From Warburgia ugandensis (lineage: Eukaryota > Streptophyta > Magnoliopsida > Canellales > Canellaceae): a stretch of 64,000 nucleotides of DNA. The DNA is taken from NCBI GenBank assembly GCA_035236585.1, contig CP141127.1, positions 72,769,495 through 72,833,494 on the forward strand, given 5' to 3'. The translations under genes and the position numbers were made by a program. Under the pieces are notes generated by a model, which worked only from the letters and a program-made list of their open reading frames with translations, did not search any database and was not told the DNA's origin. This document shows positions 10,650 to 22,251 of the stretch, in pieces (position 1 is the stretch's first letter; every line of letters starts with the position of its first letter).

Positions 10650-12192
10650 GTAGGCTCGAGTGCTTGAAAATTAGGTATTCAAATGTTGTTTTTATGCACC
10701 TAGAGTCTCCAATTTATAGTAATTTTACCATTAGATCAATTGGAGACAATATTCTAGCCATTTGAAGTGCATACAGTTCATCAAGAGATGGGATTTCAAT
10801 TTTGAAAATAGCAACCTATCCTTGTTTGCGAAACTAGTCAACTAACTCATTAGGATAGCAGATTGTTTCCTATAAATAGTAAAATATTCATGAAAATAAC
10901 CTATGACAATTGACTACTCATAGTTGATAGTCATCTGTTTTTCAACTCAGAAATGAAGCACTATGTAAACTTCAATTTGAGGTAAAAGAAGGAATCATTC
11001 GTTTCTCCAAAAGCATTGAATTTGTCTCCATACAATTGACTTGGTCCCCTTATGTAGTCAACTACTGTCTTTACATAAACTTGAACTTATTTCAACTAAA
11101 TTTTATCACAAAACAATTGATAAACATTTGACTAGTTTCCCATGTGTGCTTCAATCTTCATATGCTTCTCTCTTCATGACCCAATTAACTAGGTGGAATT
11201 GGGCAATAAAATGGAATAGCTCCTTAATTCTCAAAGTAAGTGATGAGCAATCGACTATCTCAAAGAGGCAGTCAGTTATATTCCTTGAGTCATCTATTAA
11301 AGTGGACACGTTTCTATTAATTGTCTTAACTTAAAATCTTTGAAACTAGTTGAGTGTTTTAGGGGGACAACTAATTAAAAGATATTCATATCTTTAATGT
11401 GAGAAAGTGCACTATTTCGAAAGGCAACTAACTGTTAGAGTTAAATGGCATTCCATCCTTTGTTGTTTAGTAAAACAACTGGCTGTAATTCTTTTGGTAA
11501 TCCACTGTTTCCTATAGAACTTTGATCTTTTAGTGCCTTAATGTTGCTCCAATCACTCAGAGATGCTTATAACTTTTTTATAATTTTTTGTACAATCACA
11601 AACTATGTTAGAAATATTGAATGAAGGTTTTGTTATCATCAAAATGATGGAAGCTAGGGCTAATAATCTTATTATGTAGTACAGATACAAACAATGTATC
11701 TAAAATAGCAATGCATATATGAACCTATCAAGCAGATCAATTGGGATCATTCAAACCTTTCAATTTCAATTTATTAATTTGGTTTTTATACATGTGAAAA
11801 AGTTGTAAAAGAATAGAGGAAACTATACTTGCAGTCCTCAAAGGAGTGTTAATTGATACTCTTTTAGAAAATAGACTATTTTAGGCTAAAAAACCTAAAA
11901 TCAAGCAATGGGAGTGAATGGATGGTGTTTGGTGTCAAATTCTCTCTAAAACAATGTTCCAAACACTTATAGTATGCGCATAAAGCTTTAGGAGAGATTG
12001 AGAGAACTTTTCATATAGAGGCTTCACATGAATTTTCTCAAACACCTTGAAGAGGAATGTTAAAGCACAATGAAAATCATACAAATGAGTATACAAAGAA
12101 CTTGAGCATAATCCAAGCAACAAATGATAAAAACCAATAAAAGAACATAAGGATTATAAAGATTTTTGACCTTCTAACTAAGGCACCTACTT
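10650..12192. other. Unassigned region downstream of copia pol
   Basis: No gene is recognised; the 97-codon frame at 11041-11334 has no known domain. Between about 10820 and 11440 short motifs related to 'tagtcaactac', 'caattgac' and 'caactaact' recur on both strands. About 45 bp near 11705-11755 resemble 7270-7325 ('gatcaattgggatcattcaa'), which may be a remnant of a repeated copia end. The 3' LTR of the copia element could be hidden here. Confidence 0.35.
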
Positions 12193-13143
12193 TGTCATGC
12201 CCCAAAAAATGCAAAATAATTATAAAAAGTAGAAGCATGATAGATTCTTAGAGTAATAGATTGTGAGATTATAAATTTGAGAACTCACGGAAAGATAAAT
12301 ATGCCTGTATTCAAAATAACTAAAGCATATAAGTATCCACAAAAACATAGTTTCTAATGTTCCAAAATTAAATATGACTTATGTAATTCCTTTAAATTTT
12401 AATACTTTTTCTAGTTATCAAAAAATGAGGATTTTCTTTCCATTCTTTCCATAAGTATGATTTTATGTTTGGGCATTATAACAGTAAGCCTTGCATTATT
12501 TAAATGATAAAAGAGCATACCAAAACTTATTGAAGCATGCAAGGGTGTTGATGCACTACGGTGGGAAGAAAGCCTACTTAAAATTACCCATGTTAGGGGC
12601 ATAAGCGAGATATAAATGGGAAGACATATCATAAACCTAAAGTCCCTTAAAGGAAGTATGTATGAATGTTATGGGCTGAGGAGAGGCCCCAGGTATCAAG
12701 CCCACATGGATTGGGATCCATAGGCCTAATAGGGGATGTTTTCTCCAAAAATTTAACTCCACTTAGGATAGCCCAAGCCCATATGGTAAAAAACATGGAG
12801 AAGTTCTAAAGATGGTAGGCATCCTAATGCTAAAACAATTATTATGTATTAGGCTAACCTTTAGACTAGATACAATGAAGCTAGACACTAAAATGAATTA
12901 TGAGAAGCAAGGAAACCAAATATGAGTCAATAGCTAGGCAAGTTGGGAATTGACTAGAGAAACGCTTATAGGTATAGGATGTCCCACTGTAGGTGATATT
13001 TTTGGGTATAGATATCCAAGGAAAGAGAATGAAAAACATAGAAAAGCAAAGGGAGAACATGGAGAAGAAGGAAATAGCGAAAGAAAGGGGAGAAGAAGGA
13101 GAAGAAAAGCTTCTCAAATGGCACACAAAAGGCCTCGAGAAGA
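12193..13143 (+). mobile_element. Possible Tekay-like LTR fragment
   Basis: It starts TGTCATGCCCCAAAAAATGC, close in form to the start of the LTR at 31347 (TGTAACATCCCAAAAATTTT). It appears to be cut by the CACTA end at 13144. No coding domain is seen; the frames at 12411-13183 look like chance frames. No target duplication could be tested. Confidence 0.35.
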
Positions 13144-13495
13144 CACTACTACACAAGAGGCTTTAAAGTCGGTTAAAAAATGACTTCTAACAAGCCAACT
13201 TCAAAAGTAGATAACTTTTAAAGCCGTAAACAACTTCAAAAGCTGATAAGTTTTAAAGTCATCTAGCTAAACAACTTCAAAAGTTATCAATTTTTGAAGT
13301 CGTTTATCAAATGATTTTAAAAGGTAGTAGTTTTAAAGTCGACTTTAAAATCCAATACTTTTGAAGTCATTTAGTAAAAGACTTTCAAAGTCCATGTATT
13401 TTAAAGTCGTTAGCATAAACAACTTTAAATGTCTATGACTTTTGAAGTCATTTATCTACTTTTAAAGTTGTTTAGATAAACAACTTCAAAAGTCC
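13144..13495. repeat. CACTA terminal and subterminal repeats
   Basis: After the CACTACTAC terminus, copies of a short motif of the form AACAACTTCAAAAGT or its complement ACTTTTGAAGTCGTTT occur about every 20-30 bp in both orientations up to 13495. Such arrays bind the CACTA accessory protein and are needed for excision. The same motif recurs at 21355-22065 and 25960-26035. Confidence 0.8.
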
Positions 13496-13599
13496 CCCTT
13501 TTTTATATTTTTCACATTACAATCACTACCTATATTTCTACATTCAATATAACACCTGATACAATTTTCTTACAAACTTTATACACATGAATAACAAAC

Positions 13600-13945
13600 A
13601 TACATTCACTTTCACATTGGATACAAAACATCCAAATTCATCACTATCCATCCACATCTATTTTCAAAAAACTTCATAAAATAAATAACAACACATACAT
13701 TTACTACAACATCTATATTCACTTCCACATTGGGTACAAAACATTCAAATTCATCATTATCCATCTATCTTGAAAGTACTTCATAAATGAAACCGTAATA
13801 CATGAATTCACTACAACATCCACATTCACTTTCACATTAGTTAAAAAACATCCAAATTCACCATTATCCATCCACATCTATCTTGAAAATACTTCATAAA
13901 TGAAACCAGAACACATGCATTCACTATAACATCTACATTCACTTC
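13600..13945. repeat. 110-bp tandem repeat
   Basis: 'cattcactttcacattgg' and variants recur at about 13603, 13715, 13823 and 13935, a period near 110 bp. Units also share 'acatccaaattcatca', 'tatccatccacatctat' and 'acttcataaat'. About three units, moderately diverged, inside the CACTA element. Confidence 0.75.
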
Positions 13946-14027
13946 ATTTGCAAATTTATACACATTTGTATTTAGTTCCACACTCTAAGTTACGCTCATT
14001 CATCATTTCATGAAATTTATATAATTC

Positions 14028-14205
14028 AATGAAAATAATGAAAACCAACCCCCATATTCACTTCATTTATCTCCAAATTCACTTCATTCACACCTACTCA
14101 TTTACTCCTAGAATCCAAGTTTTCACTCATTTATTGCTTATACATATATATATATATATATATATTTCAAAGAAAATAATGAAAACTAAAAGAACACATT
14201 TACTC
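14028..14205. repeat. Direct repeat flanking copia gag fragment, left
   Basis: About 175 bp starting with a 'aataatgaaaacca' stretch, containing 'tactcatttactcct' and ending near 'aatgaaaactaaaagaacac'. It is similar to 15219-15390 in the same orientation. It includes a (TA)n run at 14144-14165 that is much shorter in the other copy. Confidence 0.75.
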
Positions 14206-14399
14206 TTCCCCTATTCATATTTGTTTTCTAAACCATATAAAAACTGACAAATTGGTAATAGAGCTTGTTCGATCAGAATGGTTGGGCATATTAAGAAGGT
14301 GGGGCAAAAATAAATCATCACACTAATGGCTAAACTTAAAGGTGGGTGAAAACTATTCATCACCACAGTAGCAAAATATACTATAGCTAAGACAACTAA

Positions 14400-15170
14400 T
14401 CAAGGTTTAGGCATCCAATAACCTTCTATTCCTATATTCTTTGGAGAAAATTATGAATTTTTGTGTATGAAGATGAAAAGTCACTTTCTATCACAAGATT
14501 TATTGGATTTGGTTTTGCCTATGTGAAACTTGAACAATCAACAACTCTTACAAATATTCAAAGAGAAGCTTTGAAGGAGAAAAAAGAAGAAGAGAGATGC
14601 AAAAGCCTTATTCTTCACTTAGCTAGCAATTTCGAATAATTTATTTCTAAGAATCATGAGAGTTTCAAAGGCTAAGGAAGCATCATTATATAAGAGCAGT
14701 TTCAAGGGAGCACAAAGGTGAGAACTATTACACTACAATCTCTTAGAAGCAAATTAGAGAATACCTAGATGAAAGAATTTGAAACTCTAAAAAGATATTT
14801 TTCTAGAATATTGAAGAAGTAAATCAAATGGGGATATATGGTGAAGTTATAACAAATAAGAAAGTTATAAAAAATATTTTGATTAGTTTGCTAAAAAAAA
14901 TATGATTTCATGATCTTACTTATTAAAGAAATAAAAGAAATCTCCAATTTAAGTTTCCAAGAGTTGATGACGTCACTACAAACTCATGAGCAAAGGATGT
15001 TGAGGCACTCTGAAAAAATTGTTTAAAGTGCTCTTCAATTTAAGCTAAATTTAATTAAAAAACAAAATTTCCATCATCTCAAGGATACCAAAATGGAGAA
15101 TCATATGGAAGAGGAGGTCATGAAAGAGGAAGTGGCGTAGGGAAAAGAGGAAGAAGCAATTATAGTAGTA
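14400..15170 (+). pseudogene. Ty1/copia gag fragment inside CACTA
   Basis: Across frameshifts the translation reads PIFFGENYEF (14431-14460), MKMKSHFLSQDLLDLVLP, DAKALFFT, FQELMTSLQTHEQRM near 14960 and a Gly/Arg-rich GRGGHERGSGVGKRGRS near 15110-15155. This is the order of a copia gag: UBN2-like domain, 'L..HE.R' segment, basic Arg/Gly tail. The zinc knuckle, integrase and reverse transcriptase are absent. Flanking direct repeats suggest it came in, or was duplicated, as a unit with neighbouring DNA. Not functional. Confidence 0.8.
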
Positions 15171-15218
15171 ATATAATAGTAGAAAATTTTGAATAGAAGT
15201 GTGGATATTTCCCCATAT

Positions 15219-15390
15219 TCAATAAATATAATAAAAACTAACCACTATATTCACTTCATTTATAAGCTCCAAATTCACTTTATCCATACTTACTCATTTA
15301 CTCCTACACTCCAAGTTTCCACTCATTCATCGCTTAAAAATATATAAATTTTAAAGGAAATAATGAAAACTAAAAAGAACACATACAAGT
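15219..15390. repeat. Direct repeat flanking copia gag fragment, right
   Basis: Similar to 14028-14205 over its length ('tatattcacttcattta', 'tactcatttactcct', 'aaataatgaaaacta'). Divergence is clear, so the duplication is not recent. Confidence 0.75.
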
Positions 15391-15868
15391 GAATGAAAAG
15401 AATACTTTATTATATATTTTATATTCATGTTGTTATTGCAAGTGTTCTAATTGGAACTCAGTGCATACTCAACTCATTTGATTCATATTTCATTGAGGTT
15501 TACTTTGGAATAACTCTTTTTGTTTACCCACTCAGAAAACACAATAGCCTATTCTTTCAGCTAAATTCATAATAGACTATGAAAAGGACTGTATCTCAGC
15601 ACATAGCACTCACACTCTTATTCAAACTATTGTCTAAGGCACTGTGCAACAAGGACAACAAAAAGATTCCATAAATATAATTTGTAATATTGTAAGTTTA
15701 ATTAGTGGTAAAATAGAGTAGTTAATTGTTTTCTACACCTTAACATTCTTCCAAATGAATTTCAGTGGTTGTACACTTTGGTCATATTAGCCCATGTTAA
15801 GCATGCTCTACAAATTTAAATTTCAAATGCATTATAGATGAATAACAAATTATTTATCTACACATAAT
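15391..15868. other. AT-rich CACTA interior
   Basis: No gene or recognisable repeat is seen between the right gag-flanking repeat and the inserted solo LTR. Probably CACTA 3' non-coding sequence. Confidence 0.35.
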
Positions 15869-17379
15869 TGTGACAACTTGGGTTTTCTCATGCATTTTTA
15901 AATGAAAAATCTAAATTCCTAAGGTGGGATCCCGATTTGAAAAATATTTTATAAAAAACCATGCAATGCAGAGAAAAATCTTTTGTTTTAAACTCATTTT
16001 GAAAACCCTGACTGTCATTTGCTTTCACAATAATCAAAGTAGTTTTTTTGAAAAACTTCTGAAATCATAAATGTTTTTCCCCAGGTCTATCCAGTCACAA
16101 TACACAGCCCAACTATAAATAAATACAAATACATGTCCAAAGGGTAAAGTGTTTACTTACATGTATAATTGTCTTCTTTTGATTTACTTTGTTTGTAGCA
16201 CTAACATAGGTGTCCTCTATTCGTGGATGGAACTATCCTAAAAAATGTTAAGGATAGGGTGAGTATATACTATACTCAGTAGGAGTCTATCACTACTAGT
16301 TTTACAATGCATGCTACGTTTAAAATCATATGCTCTTTAAAACATGTGCATGTTTGAACACTCATGTTCAATGTCGATATCATAAACCATTGTCAAATTA
16401 GAATACTAATGACTTAAAGAATCACACACACCAAGTCGAAAGTATCATATATATCATAAACATAATGATATGCATAAAATGCTCAACTAAATCCAACTCA
16501 TGGATATCTGGTATGGTATGGTCGACCAACCTCATGTCATGCCATATGCAATGCAAGTAAATCCACAAAACCATAGGGCCCAACTATGCCCACGACCTCG
16601 CCGCCGTGTGGTCCCCGGGTACCTAAGGACACTCGATCATAGCCTCCATGGGGCATATGACACATCGACTGAGTGCCGTGACACCAGTGGTAGCCCCCTG
16701 TACCACATGTAGTCGACGTAGGGACGTTGCCCTTTTTGGGCGTGGTACCGATTCCACCTAGTAGTGGTAGAGGCTAGAGGCCAACCTAGACCTCTCGGCA
16801 TAGCACCCACGAGCTTATTAGCCCAAATCATATAAGATCAAACAAGCGAAAACCTCTTTTTCAAAACCTGTCCTCTTTGGGTCCCTCACAACTGCCTACC
16901 TAGCGTCTTTTGGTAACCTTCAAGGACATGCAATTTTCAAGAACTCAATGCTCACAAATCACGCAATATATGCAATTGTTTGCAAAGCATGTCTATGCAT
17001 AATATATATTTTTCATATGCATGCTAAATTAAATCATACTAAACAAGTCATATAACTTAAACTTAAAACATGCATTCAGAACAATCATGGCTCTTTTTAA
17101 AAGTCTAATAGTGATAGAGCACCTACCTCAAAGTCTCCTGGAGTCGCGTCCTTTATCACTCAACCCATCCCTGGGTCTCATTTATAGACTCTTGGGTATA
17201 AATAGATACAAGGAGTCCTTATAAATTTCAATCTATTTATACATTAGATCGCTAGATCTGCCTTTAGGGTCCATGGTCCTTGCCTAATTTATTGTCAGGC
17301 TAGATCCTATGATATGGGTCTACTATTCAATAGTTAAACTCTGTAAATTTTCCTCTGATCCTAATTTTAAAGTCTCATT

Positions 17380-17740
17380 AGGTCCGTGTGTCCTAGTTCC
17401 CAGCACACCCATGCATCCTGGTTGAACCACGACCGCCTCACGTGCGTGTGCGCCCAAAGGCTGTGCCAGGGACCGCGTTTTGCACGTGCACATGCATGCT
17501 CAAGCGACGCGCTATGATGCATATCCTGGATGGCATCGGACAGACGCACCTTTGGTGTAGCATGGCGTGTCTCAGCTCCTAGGGCACCCTGTGCATCCTG
17601 GTCGAGCCAGGACCCATGCCCCATGTCACATGCGCACCTGAAGGCTGCATCTGGGACAGTGTACGCACTGTCGTATGCCCCGAACCCATCCCAGGGACCC
17701 AGTCCCAGGCGTACGTGGAGCATGGCATCCCTGGGATGCC
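17380..17740. repeat. 180-bp tandem duplication in LTR
   Basis: 'tgcatcctggttgaaccac' at about 17411 recurs as 'tgcatcctggtcgagccag' at about 17590. Surrounding text matches too ('ctagttcccagcacaccc' versus 'cagctcctagggcaccc'; 'aaaggctgtgccagggac' versus 'gaaggctgcatctgggac'). Two GC-rich units of about 180 bp. They create overlapping long frames on both strands by chance. Confidence 0.7.
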
Positions 17741-18172
17741 TTGTTCGTGCAGGGTCGACTGGAACCGCTTGGAGCATTTTTCGGCCAGGAAATCCAGCTG
17801 GAAAACGGCTGGGAAAAGGCCAGATTCGGCATGGATCTTGGGCCTGGGGGAAGTGAAATGGAGAGACAAGGTAAGGAGGGGCTTACCTGTAGCCTGGGGA
17901 CGCCTATCACCAGAGGTGGAATCCGTTCCTGGTTCTGAAAATCCTCTATCGCCGAAAAACTCGAAGAAGGGGAAAAACCCCAATGCCTAGATTGGAAAAG
18001 AGAAGAGAGGGGAAATGGGGAGACGGGAATGGCATGGCCGGCCTAACTTGGGCCTGGCCGTTGCTGGAAAAACTCAAGGGAGCTAGGTTGAGACGGGTTT
18101 CTGATTTTGCCGGAAACCCCAGTCTCAAAATGATCGAAAAATCATGTTTTTGGAGAGGGGGAGATGGGGCTT

Positions 18173-18180
18173 TTTATAGC
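18173..18180 (-). promoter_or_regulatory. LTR TATA box
   Basis: The minus strand reads GCTATAAAAAGCCCC. The context (long LTR, GC-rich transcribed region to the left) fits an RNA polymerase II start about 30 bp to the left. Confidence 0.55.
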
Positions 18181-18975
18181 CCTGCTATGGCGGTGGCAGA
18201 TTTCTCTGGAAACCAGGGTTTCTGGAGAAATCTAGAGGAAGAAGACGATGGGGTGCCGTTATCAAAACGGCCCCCTGTGTTTTCTGCCTTTTTCATTTTC
18301 TGTTTAATTTACAAAAATACCCGTGATCTTTAAACGGCCGTAACCTCTTCATACGAACTCCGTTTTCGGCGTTCTTTAAGGCGTTGGATTCCATTTTTTG
18401 AGTAGAATCTAATGGTACCAAGTTTCCTTAAAATTTCCTTTGTTTACTATTTTTAATAAGGTAAAACATTTAACTCAGTTCATTTCCTATAAAATGTCCA
18501 ATTTTTTGTTAAAAATAGCATAAATTGCTCGGGCATTACAGTAATGCATGAAAAGAATAAAATCTCACTTATTTATATTTTTTGTGAGGTTAGGAAACAT
18601 GTGCAATTCACAAGGATAAAAAAATAAAGCCTACCCACCAAGCACATCCAAAACGATCACAATCCAATAAGCCCTACATAAGAAGTCATATTAATTGTAA
18701 TTAAAGTTGACAATCCCTAAGTATAGTATAAGTTGTCAAGAAAACATGAAAATTAAAAATTATTTTCTATTTGTAAGGTATCATGAAGCCCTATCTCTTA
18801 GAGCACCAGAAGAAGCCCAGAAAAATATCATCAACATGCCTCTCTATCGGCCATTGATCCGACACTACACAATTGATGTTGTGGTCAAGGAATTGGTATA
18901 GTGTATCCTCAAACTCAAAAAAGCTAGTTGATTCATTCAACAAGATGCATAAAAGAAATAATTATTACCTAAAAA

Positions 18976-19152
18976 TGGGAGTAACCCTGGTTCATGAAGT
19001 GACCACCTATGCAAGGTCTAGGGAAGTGGCAGACCACAAGGGCCTATAGTAGGCAACCTTACCTTGCATTTTTGTAAAAGGCTATTTCCACACTTTGAAC
19101 ACATGACCTTAAAGTCACATGACGACAACTTTTACCGTTGTACGAAGGCTCC
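18976..19152 (-). mobile_element. tRNA-derived SINE, diverged copy
   Basis: On the minus strand it starts GGAGCCTTCGTACAACGGTA (tRNA-like A box region). It goes on to a B-box-like 'TGTGTTCAAAG', then the body 'GTGGAAATAGCCTTTTACA', 'GCAAGGTAAGGTTGC', 'GGCCCTTGTGGTCTG', and ends in 'CCAGGGTTACTCCC'. The copy at 57338-57517 is clearly the same family. The order of blocks fits a widespread plant tRNA-derived SINE. RNA polymerase III would transcribe it; mobility needs a LINE enzyme. No clear target duplication, so this copy is older. Confidence 0.8.
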
Positions 19153-19655
19153 ATGAAAATATAACATGTAATGTATAATATTTTTATAAGCAAATATGTG
19201 CATATACCCCATGTAGGAGACTATGATGGTGCTTGAGTTAATCCCATAGGCAAACTTGTAATAAGTCCTCTGTCATAAGTGGCACTTCAACAACATGGTA
19301 AGCACTCCCTTCTTAATTCATACAGGGTTGATTGCCCTATCTTCATTGATGAGACTATAGATGAACCTTATGGATCAAGGCATGTTAGGTTAGACTTTCA
19401 CACAATCCTTAGATGACTATTGTAAAAGATGTAAAAAAATTTAGTTAAATAATATTAATCAATGAAGAGGACCTAATTTATGATAATAAAAAAACATATA
19501 TATATATATATAAGCACATGTTGGTGTTACAATAGGTGATGGTGCATCGACGAATGACCTCAATAGTGTATGTTATTGCTAATTAATTGTATAAAGTTAA
19601 TAAACAATTAAATTAAGATCTTTAACTAAAAATTATTGATGAGGAAGATAGTATG
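19153..19655. other. CACTA interior, non-coding
   Basis: AT-rich with a (TA)n run at 19498-19511. No domain recognised. Probably intron or spacer of the CACTA second gene. Confidence 0.3.
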
Positions 19656-19659
19656 ATAA

Positions 19660-20415
19660 GTTACATACAGTGAACCCCATGGGAATGACTAATGCTTCTG
19701 GCCAAGTGATGTGATATACAATTACTTGCCCAACGATCATAATATTTTCCATTTCTAAAGAGAATGACAGGTTGGCATTAGCATCCAAAGCCAAAGTAAT
19801 GGACACTCACTTAGTATGTGGTGGCACACTAATTCCGTGGACAACAGTTGATTCATGCTCATATCATTAACCAATTATCATGATGCTTTGATGGGAATCT
19901 GGGGCCAATAGGCATTGACCAACCTATTAATCAGATATACAATAGAGAGGTTAAGATCAAATTCTCACAGAAGGACAGTGAATTTTGTCAGTTTTGTATA
20001 TATATATATATACCTCCTTGGTTGGAATTTCTTTTTCTAGGGGTGTCACTTGTCCTTTATGAACTTCTTAAGTTGAAGAATTATAGCTAGCATTTGATGG
20101 AGGTATGACAACATTGCTAGAATGATGTGCAGGGGATTGAGAAACTATCATCAAACCTCCCTCATGTAATTGGGTATATATATGCATTTTATTTTCTCAA
20201 CCAACTCATTGTAGGCCTCATGCTCTTCAAATGTAAATGTAGGTAAAATTTTATCAACGAATTTAGAAGGAACAATAACATGCCCCATACCCCTAATTGG
20301 AATAGGGTGGTCCATCATATTGCCTGTAGCCATACACAGGATGTCATCGTTGGTAGCAATGCCACTTAGAGTTTCTGTACTTGTGTTTTCTTGGGTAAGA
20401 ATGTCCTGCAAAATT
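19660..20415 (-). pseudogene. CACTA second frame (accessory protein-like) remnant
   Basis: A frame at 20151-20411 (86 residues, including IVPSKFVDKILPTF) is followed leftwards near 19900-19690 by a stretch reading SVPPHTK, ALDANANLSFSLE and ITWPEALVIP. A segment with 'Val-Ser-(x)n-Leu-Pro ... (I/A)-x-Trp-Pro-x-x-Leu-Val' is common in the protein encoded after TNP2 in plant CACTA elements. This identification is from general resemblance and position. Frames are broken and the gene is not intact. Confidence 0.5.
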
Positions 20416-21354
20416 TAATTATAGGTGGAATCACTTACAATGCAAGAAGGAATTTGTATAGTAGTTTCATATGAGAATGTTTTGCTAGTACCACCCATAG
20501 AATGCACCATCTCCAAAGGATGGAGTGATTAATGGGTTCCATAGTCCTAACTTTCCTTTGCTGTCAGGCAAGACACTATAGTTAAAGAACAAAATGTATA
20601 TAATTATAGTAGCATTAATTAGAAAGGAATAAATTATCACATATGCTTACTTCGCACTCTTCTAAACGAGTATAGCCCAACCTGGATAGATGGTGCTACA
20701 TATTAGTTTCATGCACCTTTATGCCTCTTGCACTCTTTGCTTGCACATTTGTACATATGTAATTAAGTTCAATAATCAGATGTTACATGTAATTAATTAA
20801 ATAAAACATCATTTTCTCACATATATATATATCATATTATTACTTTAGTATATCTTACATAAATACACAATGAAATCAATTTTTATGATGGTTAACATTG
20901 ATTCATGCATTTTTTGCATGTGTATGGGCACATGCACACGCACACACATAAATCACGAATTTTTATGTTCTCCCTTTCTCTGATAGTGAGGGTTAGAGAG
21001 AGAAGCAGTTGTTGTTTGTAATGAAATCATATGATTTTTGTCAAAATCATGACGATGGAACACATTTATTAAGCTCATCATCTGTAGTGACAAAGCCCAC
21101 TTGATCTACAAAATGCAAAGAGAGAGAGTTGGTAACAAGAAAGTCATGCAAGATAAAAATAGGTTTTGATTTATTTACAGTGTTTTTCATGCCACCAACA
21201 ATCAAAATATCCAAAATGGAAAGAGATGAGGGAAACAAGATAGAGAGAGAGAGAGAGAGAGGTAAGGACCAGAGGAGGTGCCCGTCATGCCCCTATAAGA
21301 TGAAGAACATGAATAGGTAATTCAGGAAAAAATGAGATAACTTCATCCTTTTAT
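20416..21354. other. CACTA interior with short repeats
   Basis: No domain recognised. 20860-20960 shares 'gatggttaacattgattca'-like text with 22140-22180. There is a (GA)n run at 21242-21262 and a short CA run near 20940. The 63-residue frames at 21047-21320 carry no known motif. Confidence 0.3.
21242..21262. repeat. (GA)n microsatellite
   Basis: About ten GA units inside the CACTA element. Confidence 0.9.
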
Positions 21355-22065
21355 GGACAAAGAAGGACTTTTAAAGTCATTTTAAGAAAACAACTTTAAA
21401 GGTAGAAACTTTTGAAGTCATTTATAGGAAAACGAGTTTACAGTCCTTCTTAAACTCAGTTTTTTCATAACTTTAAATTCATAAATTAATGGGACAAAAA
21501 ATAATGTTTCTCACAAATCAATGTTGAATCTTGCATTCTATATATATTAAATACAAGTACATGCAGAAGACTGAGGTACCATGAAAGAATTTTTCAAACA
21601 AACACACATAATATATGAGATTAACAAAAGAGATACTAACCAAGACTCAGAAATCAATATAAACTAGGAATATATAAATATAATTCCAATTCATAGTTGG
21701 GATTTGGTACACCCACAACAAAAATTAATATATATATATATATATGAGCTTCAGTTTGTGTATAGATGAAGATAATTGAAAAAAAAAAAAACCAAAAGTT
21801 GATGAAAAATTATTAAAATAAAGTATTACTCTTAAAGTTGTTTGAATCAAATGACTTTAAAAGTCTACACTTCACAAGTCGTTCAATGGAAAAATGACTT
21901 CTTTAGTCTAACATTAAGAGAAAATTTTAGCTAAAAAGGACTTTTAAAGTTGTTTGGTGTGACTTTAAATGCCTAAAACATTTATAGTTGTTTTTGTTCT
22001 ATGACTTTAAAGTGAAGACTTTTAAAGTCGTTTGAACTAAATGACTTTAAAAATCTTTAATATAT
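21355..22065. repeat. Internal CACTA subterminal-type repeats
   Basis: Repeated 'acttttaaagtcgtttgaa' and 'aaatgactttaaaagtc' motifs in both orientations at 21361-21440 and 21830-22055, separated by a 'aatgtttctcacaaatcaatg' block that recurs at 26050. These match the array at 13144-13495. They lie between the two CACTA genes, which could mean one CACTA end inside another or an internal expansion. Confidence 0.75.
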
Positions 22066-22227
22066 ACATATATATATATATATATATTTCACTTCAAATA
22101 TATTTATGTCACTTTACAATCTCTTACTTGAATACATTTTTATGATAGTTAGTGTTGATTCACAAATTTTTTACATAATAAATAAAAGAAAATACAAAAG
22201 AATTCACTTTTCAAAAAATCTTCAATT

Positions 22228-22251
22228 ACACACACACACACACACACACAC
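22228..22251. repeat. (AC)n microsatellite
   Basis: About twelve AC units at the 3' side of the TNP2 remnant. Confidence 0.95.

Larger units (their letters stand above)
7013..10650 (+). mobile_element. Decayed Ty1/copia retrotransposon
   Basis: Domains occur in the Ty1/copia order on +: gag (about 7370-8270), integrase (8725-9060), a Pro/Ser-rich linker (9257-9466), reverse transcriptase (9826-10240) and RNase H (10430-10640). A weak Met-type primer site, CGGTATTAGCAGCTC, lies at 7014-7028. Integrase before reverse transcriptase separates this from Ty3/gypsy. Many stops and frameshifts show it is old. Neither LTR could be delimited: a 5' LTR should lie between 6727 and 7013. Confidence 0.8.
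15869..18540 (-). mobile_element. Tekay/Del-like solo LTR
   Basis: On the minus strand it begins TGTAATGCCCGAGC and ends AAGTTGTCACA, a TG...CA unit with short inverted ends. The flanks ATAAT (15864-15868) and GTAAT (18541-18545) agree at 4 of 5 bases and look like the target duplication. The block near 16255-16290, reading in sense 'actgagtatagtatatactcaccctatcc', is typical of plant Tekay/Del LTRs. There is a TATA box and a GC-rich region in sense orientation. No primer site, gag or pol is present, so it is a solo LTR. The many frames at 16500-18333 fall in this GC-rich LTR and are not genes. Confidence 0.85.

Noticed and set aside
12881-13183. Frames of 91 and 77 codons next to the CACTA left end
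   Set aside because: A low-complexity Lys/Arg/Glu-rich run on + and its antisense; the + frame crosses the CACTA terminus at 13144, so it cannot be an ancestral gene.
14028-15390. Direct repeats considered as LTRs of a small element
   Set aside because: No TG...CA ends, no primer site or polypurine tract, and they share text with the CACTA interior.
17367-18333. Cluster of long overlapping frames (up to 136 codons) on both strands
   Set aside because: They lie in the GC-rich part of a solo LTR with defined ends. GC-rich sequence is poor in stop codons, frames overlap on both strands and no domain is recognisable.
18707-18901. 64-codon + strand frame after the solo LTR
   Set aside because: No domain, no conserved context, and it lies inside the CACTA interior on the opposite strand to its genes.
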